Assembly (NCBI RefSeq): GCF_003013405.1
Contig: NZ_PXZL01000004.1
Span: 251,961 to 315,960 of the forward strand
Origin: Brevibacillus formosus
Lineage (GTDB): Bacteria; Bacillota; Bacilli; Brevibacillales; Brevibacillaceae
Direction: 5' to 3'
DNA: 64,000 bases
The translations under genes were made by a program, and so were the position numbers. The notes beneath the pieces are model-generated. The model saw nothing but the letters and a program-made list of their open reading frames with translations. It had not been told where the DNA came from and ran no database searches. Shown one piece after another: positions 33,467 through 42,859 of this stretch; position 1 is the stretch's first letter, and each line of letters starts with the position of its first letter.

Positions 33467-34636
33467 CTATTTTGACTGGTGATAAACTTCTTTACCTGCT
33501 ACAAAAGTCATCGTCACGTCAAATTGTGTATTTAATACCGTAATATCTGCATCATACCCTGGTGCCAGACGTCCTTTTCGCTCGCCAAAGCCAAGGATGC
33601 TAGCTGGTGTCAGGGAAGCCATTTCTACTGCATCTGACAAAGAGACACCGCTCAGCGTTACCATATTGCCGACTGCCCGATTCAGCGTCAGGATGCTTCC
33701 GGCAAGGGTTCCATCTGCGAGCTTTGCCTGATTGTCGTGGACGTGAACCTCTTGACCCCCAAGGTCGTATGTCCCTTCGCCCATCGCGGCTGCCCGCATG
33801 GAATCGCTGACGAGCGCCAGTCGTTCTGCCGTTTTGACCCGATACAAAATCTTCATGACTGCTGGATGCACATGGATGCCATCTGCGATCAGCTCTGTGC
33901 TCAACTGCTCGTGATACATCGCGGCGCCCACTACGCCCGGCTCCCGATGATGTAGCCCTGTCATAGCATTGAAACAATGTGTAAAATGGCGTACGCCCGC
34001 ATCTACCGCTTCCGTCGCTTGGGCGAACGTAGCTCCTGTATGTCCAGCAGACACGATAACATCGCGTTCTTTTAACCATGCAATCGCTTCAAGTGCTTCC
34101 GGTTGTTCTGGGGCGATCGTCACGACCTTGATCAGCCCTTCTGACAGTCCGTATAGCTTTTGCACTGCATCGAGCTTGGGTATCGCGATGTTTTCTTCTT
34201 TTTGCGCTCCCTTATAACGAGGATTGATCCACGGTCCTTCCAGATGGATGCCGATCGCTTGTGCCCCCGGAAGCCCCTCCCTGCTGTACTGCGCGATGTT
34301 TACCAGCACCTGCTCCAATTGAGCATAAGGAGCCGTCATCGTCGTCGCCAAAAAAGATGTCACCCCATGCCGCGCAAGTGCAGTCGAGATGGCCTGAATT
34401 GATTCCGGCGTCCCGTCCATCGTGTCGTATCCGTCAATCCCATGCATGTGCATATCGACGAATCCAGGGCATATCCAGCCATCCTCTACTGTCACTACAT
34501 GATCTGGCAAAGCTTTTCCATACTCATCAGCCTTGCCAGCATAGGTGATCGTTCCATTTCCCACGACTACGAGACCATTATGCAATTCCTGTCCATCTGC
34601 GACAAGGTTCCCCTTGAGAGCATATTCCTGGTTCAA
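33467..34636 (-). CDS. nagA: N-acetylglucosamine-6-phosphate deacetylase
   Basis: 389 residues, standard length. Metal-binding and catalytic motifs of the amidohydrolase NagA are present: CPGFVDMHMHGIDGYD, IHLEGPWINPRYKGA, VSAGHTGATF, FTHCFNAMTGLHHREPG and LVSDSMRAAAMGEG. It removes acetate from GlcNAc-6-phosphate in amino-sugar catabolism and cell-wall recycling. The start is a TTG at 34636 behind CGGAGG with an eight-base spacing. nagB and a GntR-type regulator, often adjacent in Bacillales, are not in this window; instead a nitronate monooxygenase-like gene lies 44 bases upstream and may be co-transcribed. Confidence 0.93.
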   Translation of the reverse strand: MNQEYALKGNLVADGQELHNGLVVVGNGTITYAGKADEYGKALPDHVVTVEDGWICPGFVDMHMHGIDGYDTMDGTPESIQAISTALARHGVTSFLATTMTAPYAQLEQVLVNIAQYSREGLPGAQAIGIHLEGPWINPRYKGAQKEENIAIPKLDAVQKLYGLSEGLIKVVTIAPEQPEALEAIAWLKERDVIVSAGHTGATFAQATEAVDAGVRHFTHCFNAMTGLHHREPGVVGAAMYHEQLSTELIADGIHVHPAVMKILYRVKTAERLALVSDSMRAAAMGEGTYDLGGQEVHVHDNQAKLADGTLAGSILTLNRAVGNMVTLSGVSLSDAVEMASLTPASILGFGERKGRLAPGYDADITVLNTQFDVTMTFVAGKEVYHQSK

Positions 34637-34680
34637 TTTGATTTCCTCCGTTTGTAGCGTGGCTTCGTTGCGCGCTTATT

Positions 34681-35760
34681 CTACTGGGGATACCCGAGAC
34701 TGCTGCAAATTCTCGTCGTCTCCGCTGCCAGCTTTTCAACGAGCTCACTCGCGCTGATTTCTTGGCTGAGTGGAGCTGCCTGCCCCGCCCACATCGACAT
34801 GTACGCAATTTGCTGCTGCTTGCCCGCTGCGGCTCGAATGTCTTTGGTCAGGGCATTTTGCACCGGATAGGTCGGGAGCTCGTGATCAAGTGGGGCGAGT
34901 GTGATCATAAACTCATTTTGAATGCCCCTTGCCCATTTTCCAGAGAACGCACGTGTCATCACGATGGACTCTTCGCTCGTCTCCAGAATAGCTTTCTTGT
35001 GCAGGGCATGTGCTCCGCTCTCCTTGCATGTCAGAAAGGCCGTTCCGAGCTGTGCCGCGTGTGCCCCGAGCGCGAGTGCTGCTGCGATCCCCCGCCCATC
35101 CATGATCCCTCCAGCCGCGATTACGGGAATCTTGACCCGATCCACGATTTGCGGGACGAGCGCCATCGTTCCAATCATATTGCTTGGTGAGTCCGGTAAA
35201 AAGGAACCGCGGTGCCCGCCTGCTTCGCTGCCTTGGGCGGAAATCATATCGACTCCGCTCGCTTCCAATGCAATCGCTTCGCGAACGGTTGTCGCCGTTC
35301 CGATGACAGTGATTCCTCGCTGCTTCAGCTCTGCCATCAAGCGATGATCCAGAACACCAAAGGTAAAGCTGAAAACAGCGGGCTGTTCCTCCAAAACGAC
35401 AGCCATCTGCTCAGCAAACGGCTCTGTAAATTGCGTCACCTGCGGATTGTGCGGGATGCCCAATTGATCTCGCACATCATTCATTGCCCGGGCAACACCT
35501 TCTGCGATCGGCTGGTCGGCATCGAAATCTTCGGGAATAAACAGATTCACGCCAAACGGTTTGTCCGTTAACGCCCGAATGGACTTGATCGCCTCACGAA
35601 TCTGCTCAGGAGACATATATGCGGCACCAAGAGTTCCGAGTCCCCCTGCTTCTGAGACAGCGGCTACCAGAGCAGGTGTGGTCGCTCCCCCTGCCATTGG
35701 CGCCTGAATAATCGGCCATTTCAAATGTAAACGCGAAGTGATCGGATTGTTTATCCACAT
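34681..35760 (-). CDS. Nitronate monooxygenase-family FMN enzyme
   Basis: 359 residues, TIM-barrel. It starts WPIIQAPMAGGATTPALVAA, as in nitronate monooxygenase (2-nitropropane dioxygenase), and has the FMN-binding GSEAGGHRG and LGAHAAQLGTAFL motifs. Family members oxidise propionate-3-nitronate or related nitronates with FMN and oxygen; FabK enoyl reductases share the fold, but no fatty-acid genes are nearby. Strong ribosome site (GAGGAG) before the ATG. It sits between the VOC-NUDIX fusion and nagA in one direction. Confidence 0.85.
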   Translation of the reverse strand: MWINNPITSRLHLKWPIIQAPMAGGATTPALVAAVSEAGGLGTLGAAYMSPEQIREAIKSIRALTDKPFGVNLFIPEDFDADQPIAEGVARAMNDVRDQLGIPHNPQVTQFTEPFAEQMAVVLEEQPAVFSFTFGVLDHRLMAELKQRGITVIGTATTVREAIALEASGVDMISAQGSEAGGHRGSFLPDSPSNMIGTMALVPQIVDRVKIPVIAAGGIMDGRGIAAALALGAHAAQLGTAFLTCKESGAHALHKKAILETSEESIVMTRAFSGKWARGIQNEFMITLAPLDHELPTYPVQNALTKDIRAAAGKQQQIAYMSMWAGQAAPLSQEISASELVEKLAAETTRICSSLGYPQ

Positions 35761-35813
35761 GGTTTTCCACTCCTCAACTTTTTGAACAACCGCTTTTATT
35801 GTTTACTCGTTAA

Positions 35814-36836
<1,023 letters not shown>

Positions 36837-36970
36837 TTACTCCTTCTCGTCCCGATACATGCTCATGCTGTTATTATAGCAAACACAAGGCGGTTGCTTC
36901 TTCTCCCCATTGTCCTCCAACATTTCCCTCTTTTCAATTCCCAAATTGCCTGATCCCCACTTCGCCCTAT

Positions 36971-37014
36971 AAAAAAACGAGCGTCTCCCTCGTACCTAGA
37001 CGGGAAAACGCTCG
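36971..37014 (-). terminator. Terminator of the FecCD permease pair
   Basis: On the minus strand CGAGCGTTTTCCC pairs with GGGAGACGCTCG, followed by seven T. It lies about 20 bases after the second permease gene. Confidence 0.85.
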
Positions 37015-37035
37015 CCATATCCACCATTTGCGAAG

Positions 37036-38070
37036 CTATGCTTTTGAACGTGCCAGCAAGTACAAGAAATACGGAGCACCGATTACGGCTACAACGATAC
37101 CAGTCGGAATCTCTGACGGCTGCATGATCCAGCGACCGATGGTATCAGCCACGATGACCAATAGCGCGCCAGTCAGCGCTGATGTAGGCAAAAGCATCTC
37201 ATGCTTTGGCCCTACTAATCTGCGGGCCAAATGCGGACCGATCAACCCGACAAAACCGATGCCTCCACTCACTGCCACGCAGGAAGCGGCAAGCCCGACA
37301 GCGGCAGCCAGCAGCTTCAATTGCTCTTTGGCAACGGGTGCACCCAAGCCTTTCGCCAATTCTTCCCCCAAATTGAGCACATTCATAACACGTGCTTTGT
37401 AAAAAACATAAGGGATTAAAATGGCGATCCAAGGCAAGAGTGAAAGAACGAACTTCCAGTTGGTCCCCCAAATACTACCGGCGAGCCAAGTCGCCACAAA
37501 CTGGTACTTGTCCGGGCTCAGCTTCAGCGTCAAGACAATCATCGCAGCACTCATCCCAGCCGCCACAGCAATCCCCGTCAATACGATACGGGTCGGAGAC
37601 AATCCCTTGTGCCTTTTATAAGACAATGCGAAGATCAGCGCTGCTGTCACACTGGCTCCAAGCAACGCCAACACTGGCAGCAAAAAAACAGGTGCCGCAG
37701 ACGTTGATGGATAAAACGAAATGAACAGCATCACCATCAAGCCAGCACCAGCGTTGATCCCTAAAATACCAGGTTCAGCCAACGCATTGCGGGAAATTCC
37801 TTGAATAATACACCCGGATACGGCAAGTCCTGCCCCAATCAGGAGGGAAATCACAATCCGCGGCAAGCGGAATTCAAACAAGATCAGGCTTTGCTTGTCT
37901 GTTCCAGAACCGATTAGCGTCATCAGCAGATCGCTTGGTGACAACCGTATGTAGCCTGTGTTCATGCTGATGATAAACGCCACGAAAATGAGGATAGCGA
38001 GTATCGTCATAACCGCAAAGGCTCTATTTCTTTTGCGGGTTTGGTAATGGGAAAGCATTTGCTGCATCAT
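37036..38070 (-). CDS. FecCD-family iron-siderophore ABC permease (second subunit)
   Basis: 344 residues, about nine to ten membrane helices. FecCD hallmarks: LPRIVISLLIGAGLAVSGCI, QGISRNALAEPGILGINAGA, the ATPase-contact region LNLGEELAKGLG and GGIGFVGLIGPHLARRLVG. It forms the import channel with the permease encoded just upstream; their genes overlap by one base (TAATG). No ATPase gene is adjacent, so a shared iron ATPase elsewhere must energise the pair, as YusV does for several Bacillus subtilis importers. Regulated by Fur through the upstream box. Confidence 0.92.
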   Translation of the reverse strand: MMQQMLSHYQTRKRNRAFAVMTILAILIFVAFIISMNTGYIRLSPSDLLMTLIGSGTDKQSLILFEFRLPRIVISLLIGAGLAVSGCIIQGISRNALAEPGILGINAGAGLMVMLFISFYPSTSAAPVFLLPVLALLGASVTAALIFALSYKRHKGLSPTRIVLTGIAVAAGMSAAMIVLTLKLSPDKYQFVATWLAGSIWGTNWKFVLSLLPWIAILIPYVFYKARVMNVLNLGEELAKGLGAPVAKEQLKLLAAAVGLAASCVAVSGGIGFVGLIGPHLARRLVGPKHEMLLPTSALTGALLVIVADTIGRWIMQPSEIPTGIVVAVIGAPYFLYLLARSKA

Positions 38071-39125
38071 TACATCTCCCTTCTTTCTTTACGCGCCAGG
38101 TAAAGGAAGAACGGTACACCAATTAGCGCAATAAGTGCCCCTAACGGCGTCTCATACGGCGGATTTACCATTCTTGCGGCCAAATCGGCGAAAACGACGA
38201 GCAAGCTGCCCAAAATGGCTGAGCAAGGAATGATCCATCGGTAATCGACTCCAACCAAAAAGCGGGTCAAATGCGGAACGATCAATCCAACAAAGCCTAC
38301 AGCCCCAACAACCGCGACTGCTGATCCAGCCAAAATCAGGACGATGATCATCCCTGCCAGTTTAACTAACGCCGTGCGCTGCCCCAATCCTTTTGCAACA
38401 TCTTCTCCAAGACTGAGCATCGTGATGGAGCGCGACAGCATCATCGCCCCAATAAGAGCTGCGACAATCCACGGAAACATGACTTCGAGCTGAAACCATT
38501 TGGTTCCGGCCACACCGCCTGCATACCAGAAGGCCAAATCTTGTCCAATTTTAAAGTAAAGCGCAATCCCTTCGCTTAACGCAGACAATAGTGCGGTCAA
38601 TGCGGCACCCGCCAAAACGAGGCGCACCGGAGTCAAGCCGCCTTTTGCCAAGGAACCAATCCCGTAGACCATACCTGCCCCAACTCCAGCACCCAAAAAG
38701 CTGTAGAGAATCAGGTACATGAACGGCAGACCCGGGAAAAAAGCGAAGCAAAGAGCCAAAACAAATCCGGCACCTGCATTCAAACCAAGCAGTCCAGAAT
38801 CTGCCAACGGATTGCGTGTCATCCCTTGCATAATGGCACCTGCAACAGCGAGGCTGGCCCCGACCATTGCACCGCCGAGTAGACGCGGCAAACGAATCTC
38901 CTGAATAATTTGATGTTGGGTAATATCTGGATTAAATTGAAAAATAGCTTCCCATACGACTGCGAAGTGGATGTCGGCTGCTCCAAATGACACAGACAAA
39001 AACATTCCTAGTATTAATGCGAAAACTCCACCGGTCAAAATGAGTGTCGCTGCCCAAGGGCGAGAGCGAAACGCAACCGGCTTTCCGTTATTCCCCTCTT
39101 TCAGGGAATGTGCGTGTTGACTCAT
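38070..39125 (-). CDS. FecCD-family iron-siderophore ABC permease (first subunit)
   Basis: 351 residues from MSQHAHSLKEGNN; this ATG follows AGGTGG. It shows the same family signatures as its partner: LPRLLGGAMVGASLAVAGAI, QGMTRNPLADSGLLGLNAGA, LSLGEDVAKGLGQR and GAVGFVGLIVPHLTRFLVG. About nine membrane helices. With the following permease it makes the heterodimeric channel for an Fe(III)-siderophore. A Fur box 43 bases upstream of the start indicates iron-repressed expression. The likely substrate-binding partner is one of the two lipoproteins encoded at 40530-42736. Confidence 0.92.
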   Translation of the reverse strand: MSQHAHSLKEGNNGKPVAFRSRPWAATLILTGGVFALILGMFLSVSFGAADIHFAVVWEAIFQFNPDITQHQIIQEIRLPRLLGGAMVGASLAVAGAIMQGMTRNPLADSGLLGLNAGAGFVLALCFAFFPGLPFMYLILYSFLGAGVGAGMVYGIGSLAKGGLTPVRLVLAGAALTALLSALSEGIALYFKIGQDLAFWYAGGVAGTKWFQLEVMFPWIVAALIGAMMLSRSITMLSLGEDVAKGLGQRTALVKLAGMIIVLILAGSAVAVVGAVGFVGLIVPHLTRFLVGVDYRWIIPCSAILGSLLVVFADLAARMVNPPYETPLGALIALIGVPFFLYLARKERREM

Positions 39126-39167
39126 ACGTGCCACCTTTTTTCGTTAGTTTGGAGCTGAGTTGTTAGT

Positions 39168-39186
39168 GATAGTGATTCTTATTATC
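39168..39186 (-). promoter_or_regulatory. Fur box upstream of the FecCD permease genes
   Basis: The 19 bases GATAGTGATTCTTATTATC fit the Fur consensus (GATAATGATWATCATTATC) at about 15 positions. Placed 43 bases before the first permease start. Confidence 0.75.
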
Positions 39187-39253
39187 ATATAAGGATTTTA
39201 GGCGATGGATGAAAACAGTGTCAATGGACAATCGCGAAGTTGTCTTTGCACAT

Positions 39254-40399
39254 TTACGCTAATACTTGTAGGACATCGTCGACCTTTTTCCCGTTGGCGA
39301 TCACACCGTGATTCATCCAGGTCATGAAATCCACCTGGTAAGCCCGATTGCTCTGGACAGCAGGAAGCGCTTGCCACACGGGATGGTCGAGCTGTAGCTG
39401 TTCGGCACCTGGTTTTCCCCCATGCCATTTGTCAAAGGCGAAAAAAGATATGATCGGCATCCAGTGTAGACAGCTCTTCCCACGACACCCCTTCTCTCAC
39501 TTGCTTGGCAAATTTTTTTTACCAGCAGGGCCGGCTCTATTTCCAAATCTTGAAACAGCACCTGCGATGTGTAGTTTTTTTCCACGAGGATTTGATCAGC
39601 CGAGATGCGCAAGAAGGCTACCTTCTGCCTGCTTAAGACGACGATTGCAATAATACTCGCTGTTGAATCCGACGTTTTGGGCAATCTCTTTGATCCGATC
39701 CCCTGTCATAAGCAGGAGTTGCTTCGCCCGATTGATCCGCAGTTGATTTATGTAATCGAGCAGTATTTCTCCCGTCCTTTCCTTGAAGAGCTGCGTATAT
39801 CGCCAACGCGGAACATTCGCTTCCTGTGCTAGCTGATCTACAGTCAGCGGCTCTTGATAGTGTTCCTCTACATACGTAATCGAACGTTCAACAGCCCGCC
39901 TCGGGTCCAAACTTGTTTTGCCTGGTACATTTTGCAGGGCCAAAACGCATAGCAATTCCTCAAACCGCACGTGATTAAAAAATAGTTGCAGCGCCTCCGT
40001 GGCATCGCGATGCTTGTAAATCTCCGTAATCAATTCAACGACACGTGAAAAAGGCGTGCAGGTCAACTCCCCGATACAGAAAAAATCCACGGAAGCTTGT
40101 TCCTCCATCGGAGCTCCCGTGTGGACGACACGAAATGTCAGAGAATAGTAGTCGAGAACGTGACTCGTGCAGCTGATCCGAACGTTCTGACGCGGTGCTG
40201 CAATCCAGCACCGCTCCCGAGTAAACCGATATGTGCATGATTCGATTTCTATGAGCCCTTCTCCATCTGTTGCTACAATCATCGTGTAGTCTTCCGGCTC
40301 CTGATAGTCCTGCCAGCTTTCCACATTGACTTTTTGGATGGCCGTCATGGCAAAGAATGATGGTGGAGATAGCTTGGCCCCGGATGCTTCGTTATTCAT
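39254..40399 (-). pseudogene. Decayed AraC-type regulator fused to siderophore-binding domain
   Basis: The intact relative at 42860-44506 shows what this gene was: an AraC HTH followed by a TroA/FecB-like binding domain. Here the first part reads from MNNEASGAKLS through the double HTH (LTVDQLAQEANVPRWRYTQL and IKEIAQNVGFNSEYYCNRRL) and then runs into a stop at 39596. Scraps of the binding domain follow in other frames, e.g. QILVEKNYTSQVLFQDLEIE, VREGVSWEELSTLDADHIF and a clean tail FDKWHGGKPGAEQLQLDHPV ending at 39254. About 150 residues are deleted and at least two frameshifts occur, one in a T-run. The HTH part could still be made as a 267-residue protein. Confidence 0.8.
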
Positions 40400-40417
40400 C
40401 TCCCTCACCCTTATCGT

Positions 40418-40436
40418 GAGAATGATTATCATTTCT
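40418..40436. promoter_or_regulatory. Fur box before the decayed AraC-type gene
   Basis: GAGAATGATTATCATTTCT matches the Fur palindrome core GATTATCATT closely. It lies about 20 bases upstream of the pseudogene start. Confidence 0.75.
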
Positions 40437-40482
40437 ATTATAATGAGTTAACATCTCGACGACAAGCTCCACAAATAAAAAA

Positions 40483-40515
40483 AGAAAGCGCATCAACCGA
40501 TATGACGCGCTTTCT
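40483..40515 (-). terminator. Terminator of the siderophore-binding lipoprotein gene
   Basis: On the minus strand AGAAAGCGC pairs with GCGCTTTCT, and TTTTTTATTTG follows. Fifteen bases after the stop at 40530. Confidence 0.85.
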
Positions 40516-40529
40516 CTACTAAACTCGAT

Positions 40530-41504
40530 TTACTTTACAATCGCTTTGACCAAATCGTCTGCCTTCTTCATATTGGCCAGAATGGCACCAGATTGCCAAT
40601 GCGTTCGCTCCATTGGGTAGACATGACCTTTTTTTACCGCAGGAACGGATTTCCAGATGGGGCTCTCCAAAATCTTTAGTGCATCCTTGTTTTCTTCGGA
40701 GGTCCACGTGCCATTTGACTGGAACACAATGATATGGTCTGCATCGATAGCCGGGATGGCTTCTTCTGATAATACCACGTGGGTTTCCTGATTTTTGGCA
40801 GCAGAATACGGTGTAAGGCCCAGCTCCTTATACAGCATGCCAGTGTAAACATTGCCATCTCCGAAGAGGGCCAAATTCGGCTTATTTCCCACGTTCAAAC
40901 GAATGACAGCCACTGTTTCATTGCCAATCGCCTTTTCCAGCTTTGCCTTGGTATCCGCAATTTTCTCATTGTACTTTTGGATCGCTTCGTCTGCTTTTTC
41001 TGGAACGCCTAACACCTCGGCGATTTTCTTGAGTCTTCCAATCGTGTCGTTACGGAGTTCATCGGGCAGCTTGTACGTAGGGGCTACCTTGCTGAATTCC
41101 TCGTATTTCTTCGGATCTGCGTAGCCATCCACAATGATGATATCCGGATTGGCTGCAAGTAACGCTTCAATACTTCCTGTAATATCAAAAAGCGGCACGT
41201 CCAGCCCGAGGTAATCCTGTTTGCCCCAGGCCGGGTGATACCACTGGACAACCGGGGTCACACCCAGTGCTGTCAAAAAGTCCTCCTGATAAATCGCCGC
41301 TACTCGCTCTGGCTTTACCGGAATCTCTACATCCCCATAGGCGTCTTTCACCACTTTGGTTTTCGCAGCGGTGTTCTCTGTCGATGCTTTCTGCTCAGTG
41401 GATGTTGGCTCCGCTGCTTTTTCTGCACACGCAGTTAACACGAGCATCATGATCAATAATAATGCCATCCATGCCAATCCTGCATCCCGAACCGTTCTGA
41501 CCAT
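40530..41504 (-). CDS. Iron-siderophore ABC transporter substrate-binding lipoprotein
   Basis: 324 residues with a lipoprotein signal peptide: hydrophobic LLLIMMLVLTAC gives lipidated Cys at about residue 26, followed by a Thr/Glu/Lys-rich linker. The mature part is a TroA/FecB-like binding fold (VEIPVKPERVAAIYQEDFLT, LLAANPDIIIVDGYADPKKY, ILESPIWKSVPAVKKGHVYP). It should capture an Fe-siderophore outside the membrane and deliver it to the FecCD permeases. A Fur box lies upstream. Transcribed away from the plus-strand binding-protein gene at 41780, from a shared intergenic region of 275 bases. Confidence 0.9.
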   Translation of the reverse strand: MVRTVRDAGLAWMALLLIMMLVLTACAEKAAEPTSTEQKASTENTAAKTKVVKDAYGDVEIPVKPERVAAIYQEDFLTALGVTPVVQWYHPAWGKQDYLGLDVPLFDITGSIEALLAANPDIIIVDGYADPKKYEEFSKVAPTYKLPDELRNDTIGRLKKIAEVLGVPEKADEAIQKYNEKIADTKAKLEKAIGNETVAVIRLNVGNKPNLALFGDGNVYTGMLYKELGLTPYSAAKNQETHVVLSEEAIPAIDADHIIVFQSNGTWTSEENKDALKILESPIWKSVPAVKKGHVYPMERTHWQSGAILANMKKADDLVKAIVK

Positions 41505-41538
41505 CTTTCTACCCTCTCTCGCATCTGTTGATGATTAC

Positions 41539-41557
41539 CCAATTGATTCTCATTCTC
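41539..41557 (-). promoter_or_regulatory. Fur box upstream of the binding-protein gene at 40530-41504
   Basis: On the minus strand GAGAATGAGAATCAATTGG retains the Fur pattern of repeated GAnAAT with AATCA. Weaker than the neighbouring boxes, about 35 bases upstream of the start codon. Confidence 0.55.
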
Positions 41558-41721
41558 ACTTTTTGCATCCTGATCATATTAGTTTCCTCTCTATTTTGGC
41601 AATGCATTTTCTCTATTATTTTTTGTCTAAACTCCACAACTGTCCGTGTGAAATCCTTCCCTTTGTACAAAATCAATGGTGGGTATCTGACGTTTGTCCA
41701 TTGTGCTGACAAGCTACATAT

Positions 41722-41740
41722 GATAATGATTATCATTGAC
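41722..41740 (+). promoter_or_regulatory. Fur box upstream of the plus-strand binding-protein gene
   Basis: GATAATGATTATCATTGAC is a near-perfect Fur box (17 of 19). It lies about 40 bases before the ATG at 41780. Confidence 0.88.
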
Positions 41741-41779
41741 AGCAAGCAGATTCGAACGACTAACTGGAGGAAAGTGAAA

Positions 41780-42736
41780 ATGAAACACATGCGCAACATT
41801 AGCGGAACGCTAGGGATCTTCGTACTGGCTGGCAGCTTGCTCATCGGATGCAGTTCATCTGCTTCGCAAGCAACGACCGCAACGAGCAGTGAGGCAAGTC
41901 AGAAAAGCCAGACGCGTCCCTATACGGATTATCTCGGACATGCAGGCAACATCCCGGTCTCCCCTTCACGAATCATCTATTCCGGTGAGACATTTGGCGA
42001 TATGCTCGCATTGGGCGTAAAACCGATTGGGGGCTTCGGCTACACCAACCAAATCTTTGAAGACCAACTGCACGATGTCGAAAATGTCGGTTTTCCCGTT
42101 AATCTCGAAAAGGTCCTGGAATTACAGCCTGACCTGATTATCCATGCAAATACGGAAGAAAAAGAATATGAACAGCTAGCCAAAATCGCCCCTACCGTTA
42201 TTTTTGATACATTCGCGCCGTTGGAAGAGCGAATGACCCAGCTCGGTGATATTCTTGGGAAACAAGAGACAGCTACGAAATGGCTTGCCGATTACAAACG
42301 CAAATCGGAGGAGATGTGGAAGAAGCTGAAGGAGTCTGGCATCATGAAAGAAGGAGAAACCGCCTCTGTCTTTACCTATTATCCGGGTGATCGGCTGTTT
42401 GTCATGGCAAGAACAGGGCTTTCCCAAGTCCTCTATGATACAAACGGATTCAATCCCACTGCGCCCATTCAGGAAATACTCGATGCACAAAAAGGATTTG
42501 AGCTCATCTCCGTGGAACGTTTGCCCGAAATAGCGGGAGATCGTATCTTTATTTTGAATACAGCGAGCGAGGAAGCCGAGAAATCAACGCAGGAGCTGCT
42601 AAAATCACGCGTCTGGAAAGACCTTCCTGCTGTGAAAAATGGATATGTCTACTTTATCGACATCGAAAAATCTAGCAGTGATGCGACAACAAGAGAGTGG
42701 CTCCTGCAAAAGATTCCTGAAATGCTAGCCAAATAA
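41780..42736 (+). CDS. Iron-siderophore ABC transporter substrate-binding lipoprotein (second)
   Basis: 318 residues from MKHMRNISGTLG; the ATG follows GGAGG. Signal peptide with lipobox LLIGC, then a Ser/Thr/Gln linker. The binding domain (FGDMLALGVKPIGGFGYTNQ, LELQPDLIIHANTEEKEYEQ, WKDLPAVKNGYVYFIDIEKS) is clearly related to the binding domain of the adjacent AraC fusion: both share an IIYSGETFGDMLAL/IIYIGETFNDLLAL motif. The extracellular receptor and the cytoplasmic sensor therefore probably recognise the same Fe-siderophore. Controlled by a strong Fur box and closed by a terminator. Confidence 0.92.
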   Translation: MKHMRNISGTLGIFVLAGSLLIGCSSSASQATTATSSEASQKSQTRPYTDYLGHAGNIPVSPSRIIYSGETFGDMLALGVKPIGGFGYTNQIFEDQLHDVENVGFPVNLEKVLELQPDLIIHANTEEKEYEQLAKIAPTVIFDTFAPLEERMTQLGDILGKQETATKWLADYKRKSEEMWKKLKESGIMKEGETASVFTYYPGDRLFVMARTGLSQVLYDTNGFNPTAPIQEILDAQKGFELISVERLPEIAGDRIFILNTASEEAEKSTQELLKSRVWKDLPAVKNGYVYFIDIEKSSSDATTREWLLQKIPEMLAK

Positions 42737-42764
42737 TCTATCATCTCCGTCTGAATCGAACACG

Positions 42765-42803
42765 AGAAGCTTTTCAACAATGATTGAAAAGCTTCTTTCT
42801 TTT
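42765..42803 (+). terminator. Terminator after the second binding-protein gene
   Basis: Perfect 12-bp stem AGAAGCTTTTCA with TGAAAAGCTTCT, then TTCTTTTG. Lies 28 bases after the stop at 42736. Confidence 0.88.
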
Positions 42804-42817
42804 GTATTCGAATGATA

Positions 42818-42836
42818 GAATAATTGATAATTATTC
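42818..42836 (+). promoter_or_regulatory. Fur box upstream of the AraC-binding-protein fusion
   Basis: GAATAATTGATAATTATTC is a 19-base palindrome apart from its centre and fits the Fur pattern. Located 24 bases before the ATG at 42860. Confidence 0.75.
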
Positions 42837-42859
42837 TCACAAAAAGGAGGGCAAAACCG

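Noticed and set aside
39322-39684. 119-codon minus-strand ORF as a separate gene
   Set aside because: Part of its sequence aligns with the binding domain of the Btr-like paralogue; it is a frame of the pseudogene.
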